Shown here: positions 1 through 4,862 of the stretch, piece by piece
Layout of the letters: the number at the start of each line of letters is the position of its first letter
How positions within the stretch are numbered: position 1 is the stretch's first letter
From: an uncultured Actinomycetes bacterium
GTDB lineage: Bacteria > Actinomycetota > Thermoleophilia > Solirubrobacterales > 70-9
Length of the DNA: 6,387 nt
Reading direction: 5' to 3'
NCBI GenBank assembly: GCA_937907435.1
Contig: CALCIA010000367.1
Span: 1-6,387 of the forward strand
The notes under the pieces: generated by a model
Seen by the model: only the letters and a program-made list of their open reading frames with translations
What the model was told of the DNA's origin: nothing
The model's database searches: none
Translations under genes and position numbers: made by a program

Positions 1-42
1 CCTCTCGCCACGGCCACAGCCTGCCCGGGCCGTGGCGAGAGG
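1..42 (-). terminator. Perfect 15-bp stem-loop downstream of the lipoprotein gene
   Basis: Bases 1-15 and 28-42 are perfect reverse complements, enclosing a 12-base loop (16-27). The stem may extend beyond the window start. It lies 81 bases past the stop of the minus-strand lipoprotein gene, so it could terminate or protect the 3' end of that transcript. Any U-tract would fall outside the window and cannot be judged. Read on the minus strand, the loop and first stem base contain GGCAGGCTGTG, an 11-base string also found in the loop of the hairpin at 6239-6295. A weaker 6-bp dyad (79-84 with 97-102) lies between the gene and this hairpin. The structure is seen directly; the terminator role is inferred. 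Confidence 0.6.
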
Positions 43-123
43 GGCGGGTCCGTTACCCGGGCGACAGCTTGCGGGGAACCGGCCCTTCCGGGCGCCGGCC
101 GGCAAGGACCCGCGCACCCGTCC

Positions 124-1404
124 CTAAGGCTCCGTCGGTTCGAGCCCGATCACGGTGAAGTAGCCGACCAGGATCACGCGGCGGCCGTCGGAGACCACCG
201 GCGTGTAGCCGGCCTGGTTGATCTGGAAGTTCTTCTTGTGGGTGCGGACGTCGATGCCGATCGTCTTCGGGCCGGTGAAGGTCGAGACGTAGACGGTGTG
301 GCCGATCACGGTCGCGGTTCCTGGCACCGGTCCGCCGACGTCGTAGGTCCAGCGGACCTTGCCGGTGCGGGCGTCGAGGGCGAAGAAGCGCCCGTCTTCG
401 GAGCCGATGTAGACGGTCGGCGGCGTCCCCGGCACCTGGGCGACCGCGGGTGAGCCGTAGACCGCGCCGCCCGTTTCGAAGCTCCACTTCACCTTGCCGG
501 TGCCCTCGTCGAAGGCGTAGACGATGCCGTCGTCGCGGGCGGCGTAGACGTTGCCGAAGGCGATCGCGGGCGAGGAGAAGAAGCCGCCCTTGCCGTAGGG
601 CGCCACGGTGCTGGTGTTGGTGCGCCAGACCGGCTTGCCGGTCTTCGCGTCCAGCGCGTACATCGAGCTCTGGTAGTCGCCGTCGAAGACGTTGCCGGCG
701 TCGTAGCTGGGGCTGGCTTTGAAGGCGCCGGGCGCCTTGAAGCTCCAGACGGTGTGGCCGTCGCCCGCGTCGATCGCGAGGACTTCGGCCGCGTCGGTGC
801 CGAGGTAGACGTTGCCGTCGATCGGCAGCGGCGAGGATTCGAGGTGGGCGTGGAGGTGGCGCTCCCAGACCGCCTTCTCCGTCTTCACGTTGCCCGCCAC
901 GAGGGTGCCGTCGAGGAAGGCGCCGTAGACCAGCCCGCGGTAGTAGGCGGGGCCGGTGACGATCGACTGGTGGCCCTTGTTCTTCGGGTCGAGCGTCAGT
1001 TCGCCGATCACCTTGTGGGTGCCGAGCTGCACCGCTTTGCCGTTGCCGTACTTGTTGATCGTGTAGGCGACGCGGCCGCCGATCGCGGGCGGGAACTCAA
1101 GCAGCCCGTGCGTGTTGATCGACCACGCCTGCCGCAGCGGCGGGTCGAGCGGCCGGTCGATCTCCCCACGGTTGGCCGGCAGGTAGTGCGTCCGCTGCGG
1201 GACGCGACCGAAGAAGGGCCAGTCGACGTAGCCGGGTTCGAGCGTGTTCATCGGCACCGTCGCCGGCGCTTCCGAGGTGGATGCCGCCGAGCCGCCGCCC
1301 GCGGAGCTCGACGACCCGCCTCCGCCGCAGCCCACGACGAGCAGGGCGACCAGCGCCGTCAGCGCGAACAGGGCGGCGAATCTCGACTTCGGCTTCTTGA
1401 TCAT
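124..1404 (-). CDS. Lipoprotein with PQQ-like beta-propeller repeats
   Basis: This encodes a predicted 426-residue lipid-anchored extracytoplasmic protein. The N-terminus is a lipoprotein signal: basic residues (KKPKSR), a hydrophobic core, then the lipobox VVGC with Cys26 as the lipidation site. A Gly/Ser-rich low-complexity linker follows. The rest reads as a beta-propeller. Clear blade motifs of the form A-[IFL]-D-x-x-T/D-G-x-x-x-W lie near residues 210-220, 250-260, 297-307 and 342-352, with more degenerate blades on either side. This is the PQQ-like/BamB-type repeat fold. I see nothing that proves cofactor binding or enzyme activity, so a binding or scaffolding role is equally possible. 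The frame stays open to an ATG at 1488, which has a purine-rich AAGGG just upstream, but that start would put 28 extra residues before the signal peptide. I therefore prefer the ATG at 1404, although its Shine-Dalgarno match is poor. The stop is TAG. Confidence 0.85.
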   Translation of the reverse strand: MIKKPKSRFAALFALTALVALLVVGCGGGGSSSSAGGGSAASTSEAPATVPMNTLEPGYVDWPFFGRVPQRTHYLPANRGEIDRPLDPPLRQAWSINTHGLLEFPPAIGGRVAYTINKYGNGKAVQLGTHKVIGELTLDPKNKGHQSIVTGPAYYRGLVYGAFLDGTLVAGNVKTEKAVWERHLHAHLESSPLPIDGNVYLGTDAAEVLAIDAGDGHTVWSFKAPGAFKASPSYDAGNVFDGDYQSSMYALDAKTGKPVWRTNTSTVAPYGKGGFFSSPAIAFGNVYAARDDGIVYAFDEGTGKVKWSFETGGAVYGSPAVAQVPGTPPTVYIGSEDGRFFALDARTGKVRWTYDVGGPVPGTATVIGHTVYVSTFTGPKTIGIDVRTHKKNFQINQAGYTPVVSDGRRVILVGYFTVIGLEPTEP

Positions 1405-1544
1405 CGACGCGGGTGGTATCGGCCGGACCAGCCGATCAGATGAGAGGGAATGGGTTGGCTCACTCAGCCGGGAGCCTCGCCTGAGCATCGACCCTTCGTC
1501 CAGGTCCCTAAAAATACGGTGGACGCTTAGGCATTCTTGGGTAA
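1405..1544. promoter_or_regulatory. Divergent intergenic region between lipoprotein gene and small ORF
   Basis: This stretch separates two divergently transcribed genes and should hold promoters for both. The only AT-rich patch is around 1508-1516. On the minus strand it reads TATTTT (1516-1511), a possible -10 for the lipoprotein gene. On the plus strand CATTCT (1532-1537) lies about 7 bases before the GTG at 1545. No convincing -35 accompanies either. A 6-bp inverted repeat (1418-1423 with 1431-1436) would lie in the leader of the lipoprotein mRNA. The element assignments are weak. Confidence 0.35.
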
Positions 1545-1811
1545 GTGCACCAGACGCGGCTCGCGCCGGAACCCAGTCTCGTCGCGACCAGCCTCGGGCG
1601 AGAGCGCATGTTGGACGCGCTGCGCCGCCTTTACCAGGTGGTGGAGATTCCCGAGCCGCCGCGGATCGAGGACTACTGGATCGTCATCCCGGCCGAGCCG
1701 GCGCTGGTCTACCCCGGCCTGCAGCGGGCGGTGCCGGACTGGTTCGAGCTATTCGTCGTCCCCCGGGACAGCCGGCGGGAGCGAGGCTCCGCCGAAGGCC
1801 CGGTCAGGTGA
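1545..1811 (+). CDS. Small protein of unknown function
   Basis: This is an 88-residue predicted protein that I do not recognise. Its codons almost all end in G or C like those of its neighbours, and its composition is protein-like: a short helical stretch (MLDALRRLYQ), then proline-separated hydrophobic segments such as DYWIVIP and WFELFVVP, then a charged tail. It has no signal peptide or membrane segment. An in-frame TAA lies immediately before the GTG at 1545, so the gene cannot begin earlier. The ATG at 1608 (67 residues, with GAGAG upstream) is a plausible alternative start. It is transcribed away from the lipoprotein gene and converges on the acetyltransferase gene with an 8-base overlap of coding ends. 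It may be soluble and cytoplasmic. Confidence 0.55.
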   Translation: MHQTRLAPEPSLVATSLGRERMLDALRRLYQVVEIPEPPRIEDYWIVIPAEPALVYPGLQRAVPDWFELFVVPRDSRRERGSAEGPVR

Positions 1812-2289
1812 GGTCGAGCCCCATCATCAGGTCGTCGACGTAGGCGCCGTCCAGCAGGAAGGCCTCGCGGCGCCTCCCTTCGAGCTCGAAGCCGCGGCTC
1901 TCGTAGAGGTGCCGCGCGGCCACGTTGCCGGACAGCACCCGCAGGACCAGCCGCCGCATCCCCCGCTCGCGGGCCCGGGCGACCGCCTCGTCGAGGAGCG
2001 CCGCCCCGATCCCCTCCCCCTGGCGCGCCGGGTCGACCGCCAGCCCCTTCACTTCGAGGACGTGGCGGCTCGACTCGAGGTCGGTCCAGGGACCGAGCAG
2101 GAGGCTGCCGAGGACCGCGTCGCCATCGACTGCGACCAGTACGTTGCCGACGCCGTGGCGGGCGAGGACGGGACGGTCGGGATCGGGCGGTGGGCCGGGA
2201 TTCGAGGTCCGCGACCAAGTGGCGACGTCGAGCCGGCGCAGCGCCGGCTCGTCGCCCTCCCTCGCGTTGCGGACCTCGACCGGCGTCAG
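1804..2289 (-). CDS. GNAT-family N-acetyltransferase
   Basis: This is an approximately 161-residue GCN5-related N-acetyltransferase, transferring acetyl from acetyl-CoA to an unidentified amine. With residue 1 at the CTG at 2289, the first strand and helix are VEVRNAREGD onward. The core strand and motif A follow (VLEVKGLAVDP, then RQGEGIG at 89-95, the acetyl-CoA pyrophosphate-binding loop). Motif B shows N122, the helix with Y129 and the GF pair near 133-134, as is typical of the fold. The fold begins right at 2289, yet no ATG, GTG or TTG lies nearby in frame. The closest candidate is a CTG overlapping the stop of the upstream gene as CTGA. The next in-frame ATG upstream (2472) would add about 61 low-complexity residues encoded antiparallel to no known domain and fully overlapping the preceding gene. 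Translation is probably coupled to that gene. Substrate cannot be inferred. Confidence 0.85.
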   Translation of the reverse strand: MTPVEVRNAREGDEPALRRLDVATWSRTSNPGPPPDPDRPVLARHGVGNVLVAVDGDAVLGSLLLGPWTDLESSRHVLEVKGLAVDPARQGEGIGAALLDEAVARARERGMRRLVLRVLSGNVAARHLYESRGFELEGRRREAFLLDGAYVDDLMMGLDLT

Positions 2290-2771
2290 CTCAGCTTGGC
2301 CGCGTTCAGCCGGCAGTGGACGAAGCCGAACGGCAGCACCTGCACGTTGGCCTTGTTGATGTTCGAGCTGAGTTTCGTGAAGACGTGCTCGGCGCCGGGC
2401 TTGTCGCCGGCCTTCAGCTTCTTGCCCGCGGTGGCGAAGAGGTCGGCCTCGATCTTCAGGTAGGAGAACCACTTGGCGAGGCGCGCTTCGTCGGCGCTCG
2501 GCTGCGGCAGGGCTTCCAGTTCGCGCAGGGTCTGGGCCTGCTCCCGCGAGGCCTTGGCGAACTTCACCGCCGCCGTCTTCAGCTGGCCCTTTTTCACTTC
2601 CTTGCGCACCCCGGCGAGGATCCGTTCGTTCGCCTTCGCGCTCGCCTTGCAGATCGGCTCGGCCGCTTCCTTGTATTCCTCGCGGCTGACTTCGGCGGCA
2701 AACGCCGCCGAGCAGACGGCCAACACCAGCACCACGACCGCGGCGGCCGCGATCAACATCCTTCTCGACAT
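2286..2771 (-). CDS. Small exported helical protein with two cysteines
   Basis: This predicts a 161-residue protein that I cannot name. Residues 1-25 look like a Sec signal peptide: MSRRM, then a long Ala/Val/Leu core ending AAFA before AEVS. Cys20 lies in the core but the context LAVC is a poor lipobox, so cleavage by signal peptidase I near residue 25 or 26 is more likely. The mature part is rich in Lys, Glu and Ala and predicted mostly helical. It has only two cysteines: Cys41 in EPICKAS near the start and Cys153 in FVHCR near the end, well placed for a disulfide. The ATG at 2771 is chosen because an excellent Shine-Dalgarno lies 4 bases upstream. The frame continues to an ATG at 2810 without such support. 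It follows the GrpB-family gene by 43 bases and overlaps the acetyltransferase gene by four. Confidence 0.75.
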   Translation of the reverse strand: MSRRMLIAAAAVVVLVLAVCSAAFAAEVSREEYKEAAEPICKASAKANERILAGVRKEVKKGQLKTAAVKFAKASREQAQTLRELEALPQPSADEARLAKWFSYLKIEADLFATAGKKLKAGDKPGAEHVFTKLSSNINKANVQVLPFGFVHCRLNAAKLS

Positions 2772-2775
2772 CCCA

Positions 2776-2786
2776 CTCCCCTTCCC
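2776..2786 (-). promoter_or_regulatory. Ribosome binding site that fixes the start of the exported protein
   Basis: On the minus strand this reads GGGAAGGGGAG, four bases before the ATG at 2771. It is one of the strongest Shine-Dalgarno matches in the window and supports that start over the in-frame ATG at 2810. Confidence 0.65.
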
Positions 2787-2814
2787 GCGCCTCCCGGCGA
2801 CGATGGTCACGAAC

Positions 2815-3363
2815 TCAATTCAACCAGTCCAGCGCCCGTCGCTCCAGCGCGGCCACGTAGTCCGCCTTGCCGGCGATGTAGGCGAGGCGGTCGCCGGGCC
2901 GACGGGCGACCAGTTCGCGCTTCACCTCCCCGTAGCGCCGCGCCTCCTCCGGGTGTGCGCGCAGGTAGTCGCGCAGCGCCAGATGGCGTAGCTCGTGCGC
3001 GCTGCCCGCGACGCAGACGTGGAGGTGGAAGGTGCGCGGCCGCTCCGCGGGCTTGCCGAAGAAGTGGAGGTCCGGCGAGGCGGGGTCCGGGGCGAAGAGG
3101 TAGCCGAGCCCGGCCAGCGGGCGCGCGTAGCGCTCGCTCGGCTCGATCCCCGCGACCGAGACCTGCAGGTCGACGATCGGCTTCGCCGCCATCCCCGGCA
3201 CCGCGGTCGAGCCGACGTGCTCGGTCCGCACCGCCACCTCGTCGAGCGCCGCCGCGACCCGCGCCATCTCGGCTGCCGCCATCTCCGGCCAGGCGGGGTC
3301 GTAGTCGACGATCCGCACCGCCGGGTCGAGGCGGTCGTCCAGGGACGGGTGCCGTCGGGGCAC
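2815..3363 (-). CDS. GrpB family protein (UPF0157)
   Basis: This predicts a 182-residue cytoplasmic protein of the GrpB/UPF0157 family, which belongs to the nucleotidyltransferase fold superfamily; its physiological reaction is not established. Family hallmarks appear in order: VRIVDYDPAWP at 16-26, HVGSTAVPG at 49-57, AKPIVDLQV at 60-68 with the acidic residue D65, HFFGKP at 100-105, HLHV at 113-116, then RDYLRAHPEEARRY at 131-144 and a K-containing C-terminal helix (YIAGKADYV). Length is normal for the family. The GTG at 3363 is used because it starts two bases after the stop of the metallopeptidase gene, suggesting coupling; a GTG at 3318 is an alternative that begins exactly at VRIVDYD. 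The overlapping open frame upstream of 3363 is an arginine/proline-rich shadow of the metallopeptidase gene. The stop is TGA. Confidence 0.88.
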   Translation of the reverse strand: MPRRHPSLDDRLDPAVRIVDYDPAWPEMAAAEMARVAAALDEVAVRTEHVGSTAVPGMAAKPIVDLQVSVAGIEPSERYARPLAGLGYLFAPDPASPDLHFFGKPAERPRTFHLHVCVAGSAHELRHLALRDYLRAHPEEARRYGEVKRELVARRPGDRLAYIAGKADYVAALERRALDWLN

Positions 3364-3365
3364 GC

Positions 3366-3845
3366 TCAGAGGCCGAGGCCGCGGACGCCGTCCTCGTCCC
3401 AGCCGAGGTGGTGGGCGACCTCGTGGCGGACGGTCTGGGCCACCTCGGCGCGGAGCAGCTCGGGGTCGTGGCCGAAGTCGCGTTCCAGGGTGTCCTGGTA
3501 GATGACGATCCGGTCGTGGAAGTCGTCGCGGGCGACGGTGTCGCCGATGTAGTGGCCGTAGGCGCGGTACTCGTGGCCGCGGGTGGAGATCACGATCGGG
3601 ATCTCGTCGAGGACGCCGGCGAGGTCGTCGGGCAGGCCGTCGATCGCCGCCTTCACGTGGTCCTCGAATTCGCTCGACTCGCGCTCGGCGGTGGGCATCG
3701 CGGCCAGCGCTTCGCTGCGCTCGGCGAGGCGGCGGTATTCCTCCTCCGACATCTCGTTGGCGCCGAGCGCGACCACGCCCCAGGCGGCGAGCAGCACGAC
3801 CGTGGCGATCGCCATCAGCAGCAGCGTCAGGTCGAGCAGCTCCAT
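3366..3845 (-). CDS. Zincin-like metallopeptidase with N-terminal membrane anchor
   Basis: This predicts a 159-residue protein. Residues 7-29 form a hydrophobic membrane helix. Residues 58-159 match the small zincin-like metallopeptidase family (Zincin_1 type). They show a helix FEDHVKAAIDGLPDD, the strand IPIVIS, a YGHYIGD segment, DRIVIYQDTLERD, and the zinc signature HEVAHHLGWDED at 141-152. H141 and H145 are expected zinc ligands, E142 the catalytic base, and one of the acidic residues 150-152 a likely third ligand. Substrate is unknown. Family members I know of are usually short soluble proteins, so the N-terminal helix is notable. There are few charges before the helix, so I cannot say on which side of the membrane the catalytic part lies. 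The ATG at 3845 has only a weak Shine-Dalgarno. It follows the LOG-family gene by 30 bases and ends two bases before the GrpB-family gene. Confidence 0.85.
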   Translation of the reverse strand: MELLDLTLLLMAIATVVLLAAWGVVALGANEMSEEEYRRLAERSEALAAMPTAERESSEFEDHVKAAIDGLPDDLAGVLDEIPIVISTRGHEYRAYGHYIGDTVARDDFHDRIVIYQDTLERDFGHDPELLRAEVAQTVRHEVAHHLGWDEDGVRGLGL

Positions 3846-3875
3846 GCATCCAGGGTAGCCCCCGGACGCGCCCCC

Positions 3876-4421
3876 TCAAAGGCGGTCGAGCAGGCGCGCC
3901 GGGTCGGCGTCGAAGACGACGGTGTCGCGGTACTCGGGCGCCATGAAGCCCTCGCTGACGGCGGCGTCGAGCATCGCGCCCAGCGCGTCGTAGTAGCCCC
4001 GCGTGTTGACCGCGCCGCAGGGCTTGGCGTGGATGCCGAGTTTGGCCCAGGTCGCCGTCTCGAGCAGCTCCTCCAGCGTGCCGATGCCGCCCGGCAGGGC
4101 GACGAACGCGTCGGCCAGCTCCCCCATCTTCGCCTTGCGCTCGTGCATCGAGCCGACGACGTGCAGCTCGGTGAGGCCGCGGTGGAACTGCTCCAGGCCG
4201 AGCAGGGACTCGGGGATGACGCCGATCACCTCGCCGCCCGCGGCCAGCGCCGCGTCGGCGGCGGCGCCCATCAGGCCCCTGCCGCTGCCGCCGTAGACGA
4301 GGCCGATCCCCCGCTCGGCCAGCTCGCGGCCGAGGGCCCCGGCCGCCTCGCGGTACTCCGGGTGCCGGCCGTCGCCGGATCCGGCGAAGACGCAGACGCG
4401 CTCTGGTCGGGACGGGGGCAT
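3876..4421 (-). CDS. LOG family protein (TIGR00730-type Rossmann fold)
   Basis: This predicts a 181-residue cytoplasmic protein of the LOG (lysine-decarboxylase-like) family. Characterised members are phosphoribohydrolases that release the base from nucleoside 5'-monophosphates, including cytokinin ribotides. The order of motifs is complete: VCVFAGSGDG at 9-18, the glycine-rich YGGSGRGLMG at 43-52, GVIP at 67-70, MHERKAKM at 92-99 with the conserved Arg95, and the signature PGGIGTLEE at 110-118. These are followed by WAKLGIHAKP and GYYDALGAMLD. Length is normal. Actual substrate here is unknown; generic nucleotide salvage is as likely as cytokinin production. The ATG at 4421 is chosen because the domain starts at once; it has no clear Shine-Dalgarno but a GATAAT lies 10 bases upstream, so the transcript may be nearly leaderless. 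This is the first gene of the five-gene minus-strand cluster. Confidence 0.9.
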   Translation of the reverse strand: MPPSRPERVCVFAGSGDGRHPEYREAAGALGRELAERGIGLVYGGSGRGLMGAAADAALAAGGEVIGVIPESLLGLEQFHRGLTELHVVGSMHERKAKMGELADAFVALPGGIGTLEELLETATWAKLGIHAKPCGAVNTRGYYDALGAMLDAAVSEGFMAPEYRDTVVFDADPARLLDRL

Positions 4422-4431
4422 GCGGGCGGGG

Positions 4432-4437
4432 ATTATC
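4432..4437 (-). promoter_or_regulatory. Candidate -10 hexamer for the LOG-family operon
   Basis: Read on the minus strand the hexamer is GATAAT, one mismatch from TATAAT. It ends 10 bases before the ATG at 4421. A start site about 7 bases downstream would leave a leader of only a few bases, matching the absence of a Shine-Dalgarno. No good -35 is seen 16-18 bases upstream. Confidence 0.4.
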
Positions 4438-4496
4438 GCGGCTGCTCCGAGCGGCCGAGGCCGAATAGGCTGCCGCCTGGCGGGAACGACAATCGC

Positions 4497-4503
4497 GGGA
4501 GGG
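4497..4503 (+). promoter_or_regulatory. Strong ribosome binding site defining a TTG start for glnK
   Basis: GGGAGGG contains the core GGAGG (4498-4502), six bases before the TTG at 4509. That TTG aligns exactly with the N-terminus of canonical PII proteins, so the ribosome binding site settles a rare start codon. Confidence 0.75.
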
Positions 4504-4508
4504 AATTC

Positions 4509-4862
4509 TTGAAGCTGGTGATCGGGATCGTGCGCCCGGAGAAGGCGAACGACGTGCTGGAGTCGCTCTACCGGGCCGAGGTGCGGGGCGTCTCGATGAG
4601 CCGCGTGCAGGGGCACGGCGGCGAGCTGGAGCGGGTCGAGACCTACCGCGGCACCACCGTGAAGATGGGGCTGGCGGAGAAGGTGCGGCTGGAGATCGCG
4701 GTCTCCGACGAGTTCGTCGACGCGACCGTCGACGCGCTCTGCGCGGGCGCCCGCACCGGCGAGGTGGGCGACGGCAAGATCTTCGTCGTGCCGCTCGAGC
4801 AGGCGGTCCGGATTCGCACCGGGGACCGTGACACCGGGGCCGTCACCCCGGTCGGGCAGTGA
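4509..4862 (+). CDS. glnK: PII nitrogen-regulatory protein (GlnB/GlnK family) lacking Tyr51
   Basis: This is a 117-residue PII signalling protein, expected to be a trimer that senses ATP/ADP and 2-oxoglutarate and docks its T-loop on Amt. From the TTG start, numbering coincides with E. coli GlnB without gaps. The N-terminus is KLVIGIVRPEK. The T-loop spans about 36-55 and is followed by K58. The B-loop nucleotide site TGEVGDGKIFV covers 83-93 with T83, G87, G89 and K90, and R101 and R103 are present. The T-loop is unusual: position 51, the tyrosine that is uridylylated in proteobacteria and adenylylated in actinobacteria, is Val; position 39, normally Gln and a contact in Mg-ATP-2-oxoglutarate binding, is Glu; positions 40-41 are Leu-Glu. 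Y46, R47 and G48 are kept, and Thr lies at 49 and 50. It has a strong ribosome binding site, and its TGA overlaps the amt GTG as GTGA, implying coupled translation. Family assignment is secure; the loss of tyrosine modification is inferred. Confidence 0.95.
   Translation: MKLVIGIVRPEKANDVLESLYRAEVRGVSMSRVQGHGGELERVETYRGTTVKMGLAEKVRLEIAVSDEFVDATVDALCAGARTGEVGDGKIFVVPLEQAVRIRTGDRDTGAVTPVGQ

Larger units (their letters stand above)
4422..4508. promoter_or_regulatory. Divergent promoter region between LOG-family gene and glnK-amt
   Basis: This 87-base stretch must serve both the minus-strand five-gene cluster and the plus-strand nitrogen pair. On the plus strand TAGGCT (4466-4471) fits a loose TAnnnT -10, without a recognisable -35. 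I see no convincing GlnR or AmtR operator, so nitrogen control of this promoter is expected from gene function rather than shown by the sequence. A short imperfect hairpin CCGCC-T-GGCGG lies in the presumed glnK leader. Confidence 0.45.

Noticed and set aside
754..1443. A 229-residue plus-strand open frame opposite the lipoprotein gene
   Set aside because: It is antisense to a gene with a clear signal peptide and propeller motifs. Its Val/Asp/Arg-rich composition fits a shadow frame.
1405..1488. N-terminal extension of the lipoprotein from an ATG at 1488
   Set aside because: It would place 28 polar residues ahead of a complete lipoprotein signal peptide. The AAGGG near this ATG is noted, but the signal-peptide position argues for 1404.
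3364..3879. N-terminal extension of the GrpB-family protein upstream of 3363
   Set aside because: The extension is Arg/Pro/Gly-rich and fully overlaps the metallopeptidase gene in another frame. GrpB-family proteins begin close to the VRIVDYD motif.
2190..4508. A very long plus-strand open frame continuous with glnK, giving an 890-residue protein if started at 2190
   Set aside because: The part before 4509 runs antisense to four well-supported minus-strand genes and is Arg/Ala/Pro-rich without domains. The PII domain begins exactly at the TTG with a strong ribosome binding site.
4422..4508. GlnR- or AmtR-type operator upstream of glnK-amt
   Set aside because: I looked for GTnAC-n6-GnAAC-like and AmtR-like sites because of the nitrogen genes, but no stretch matches well enough on both half-sites.
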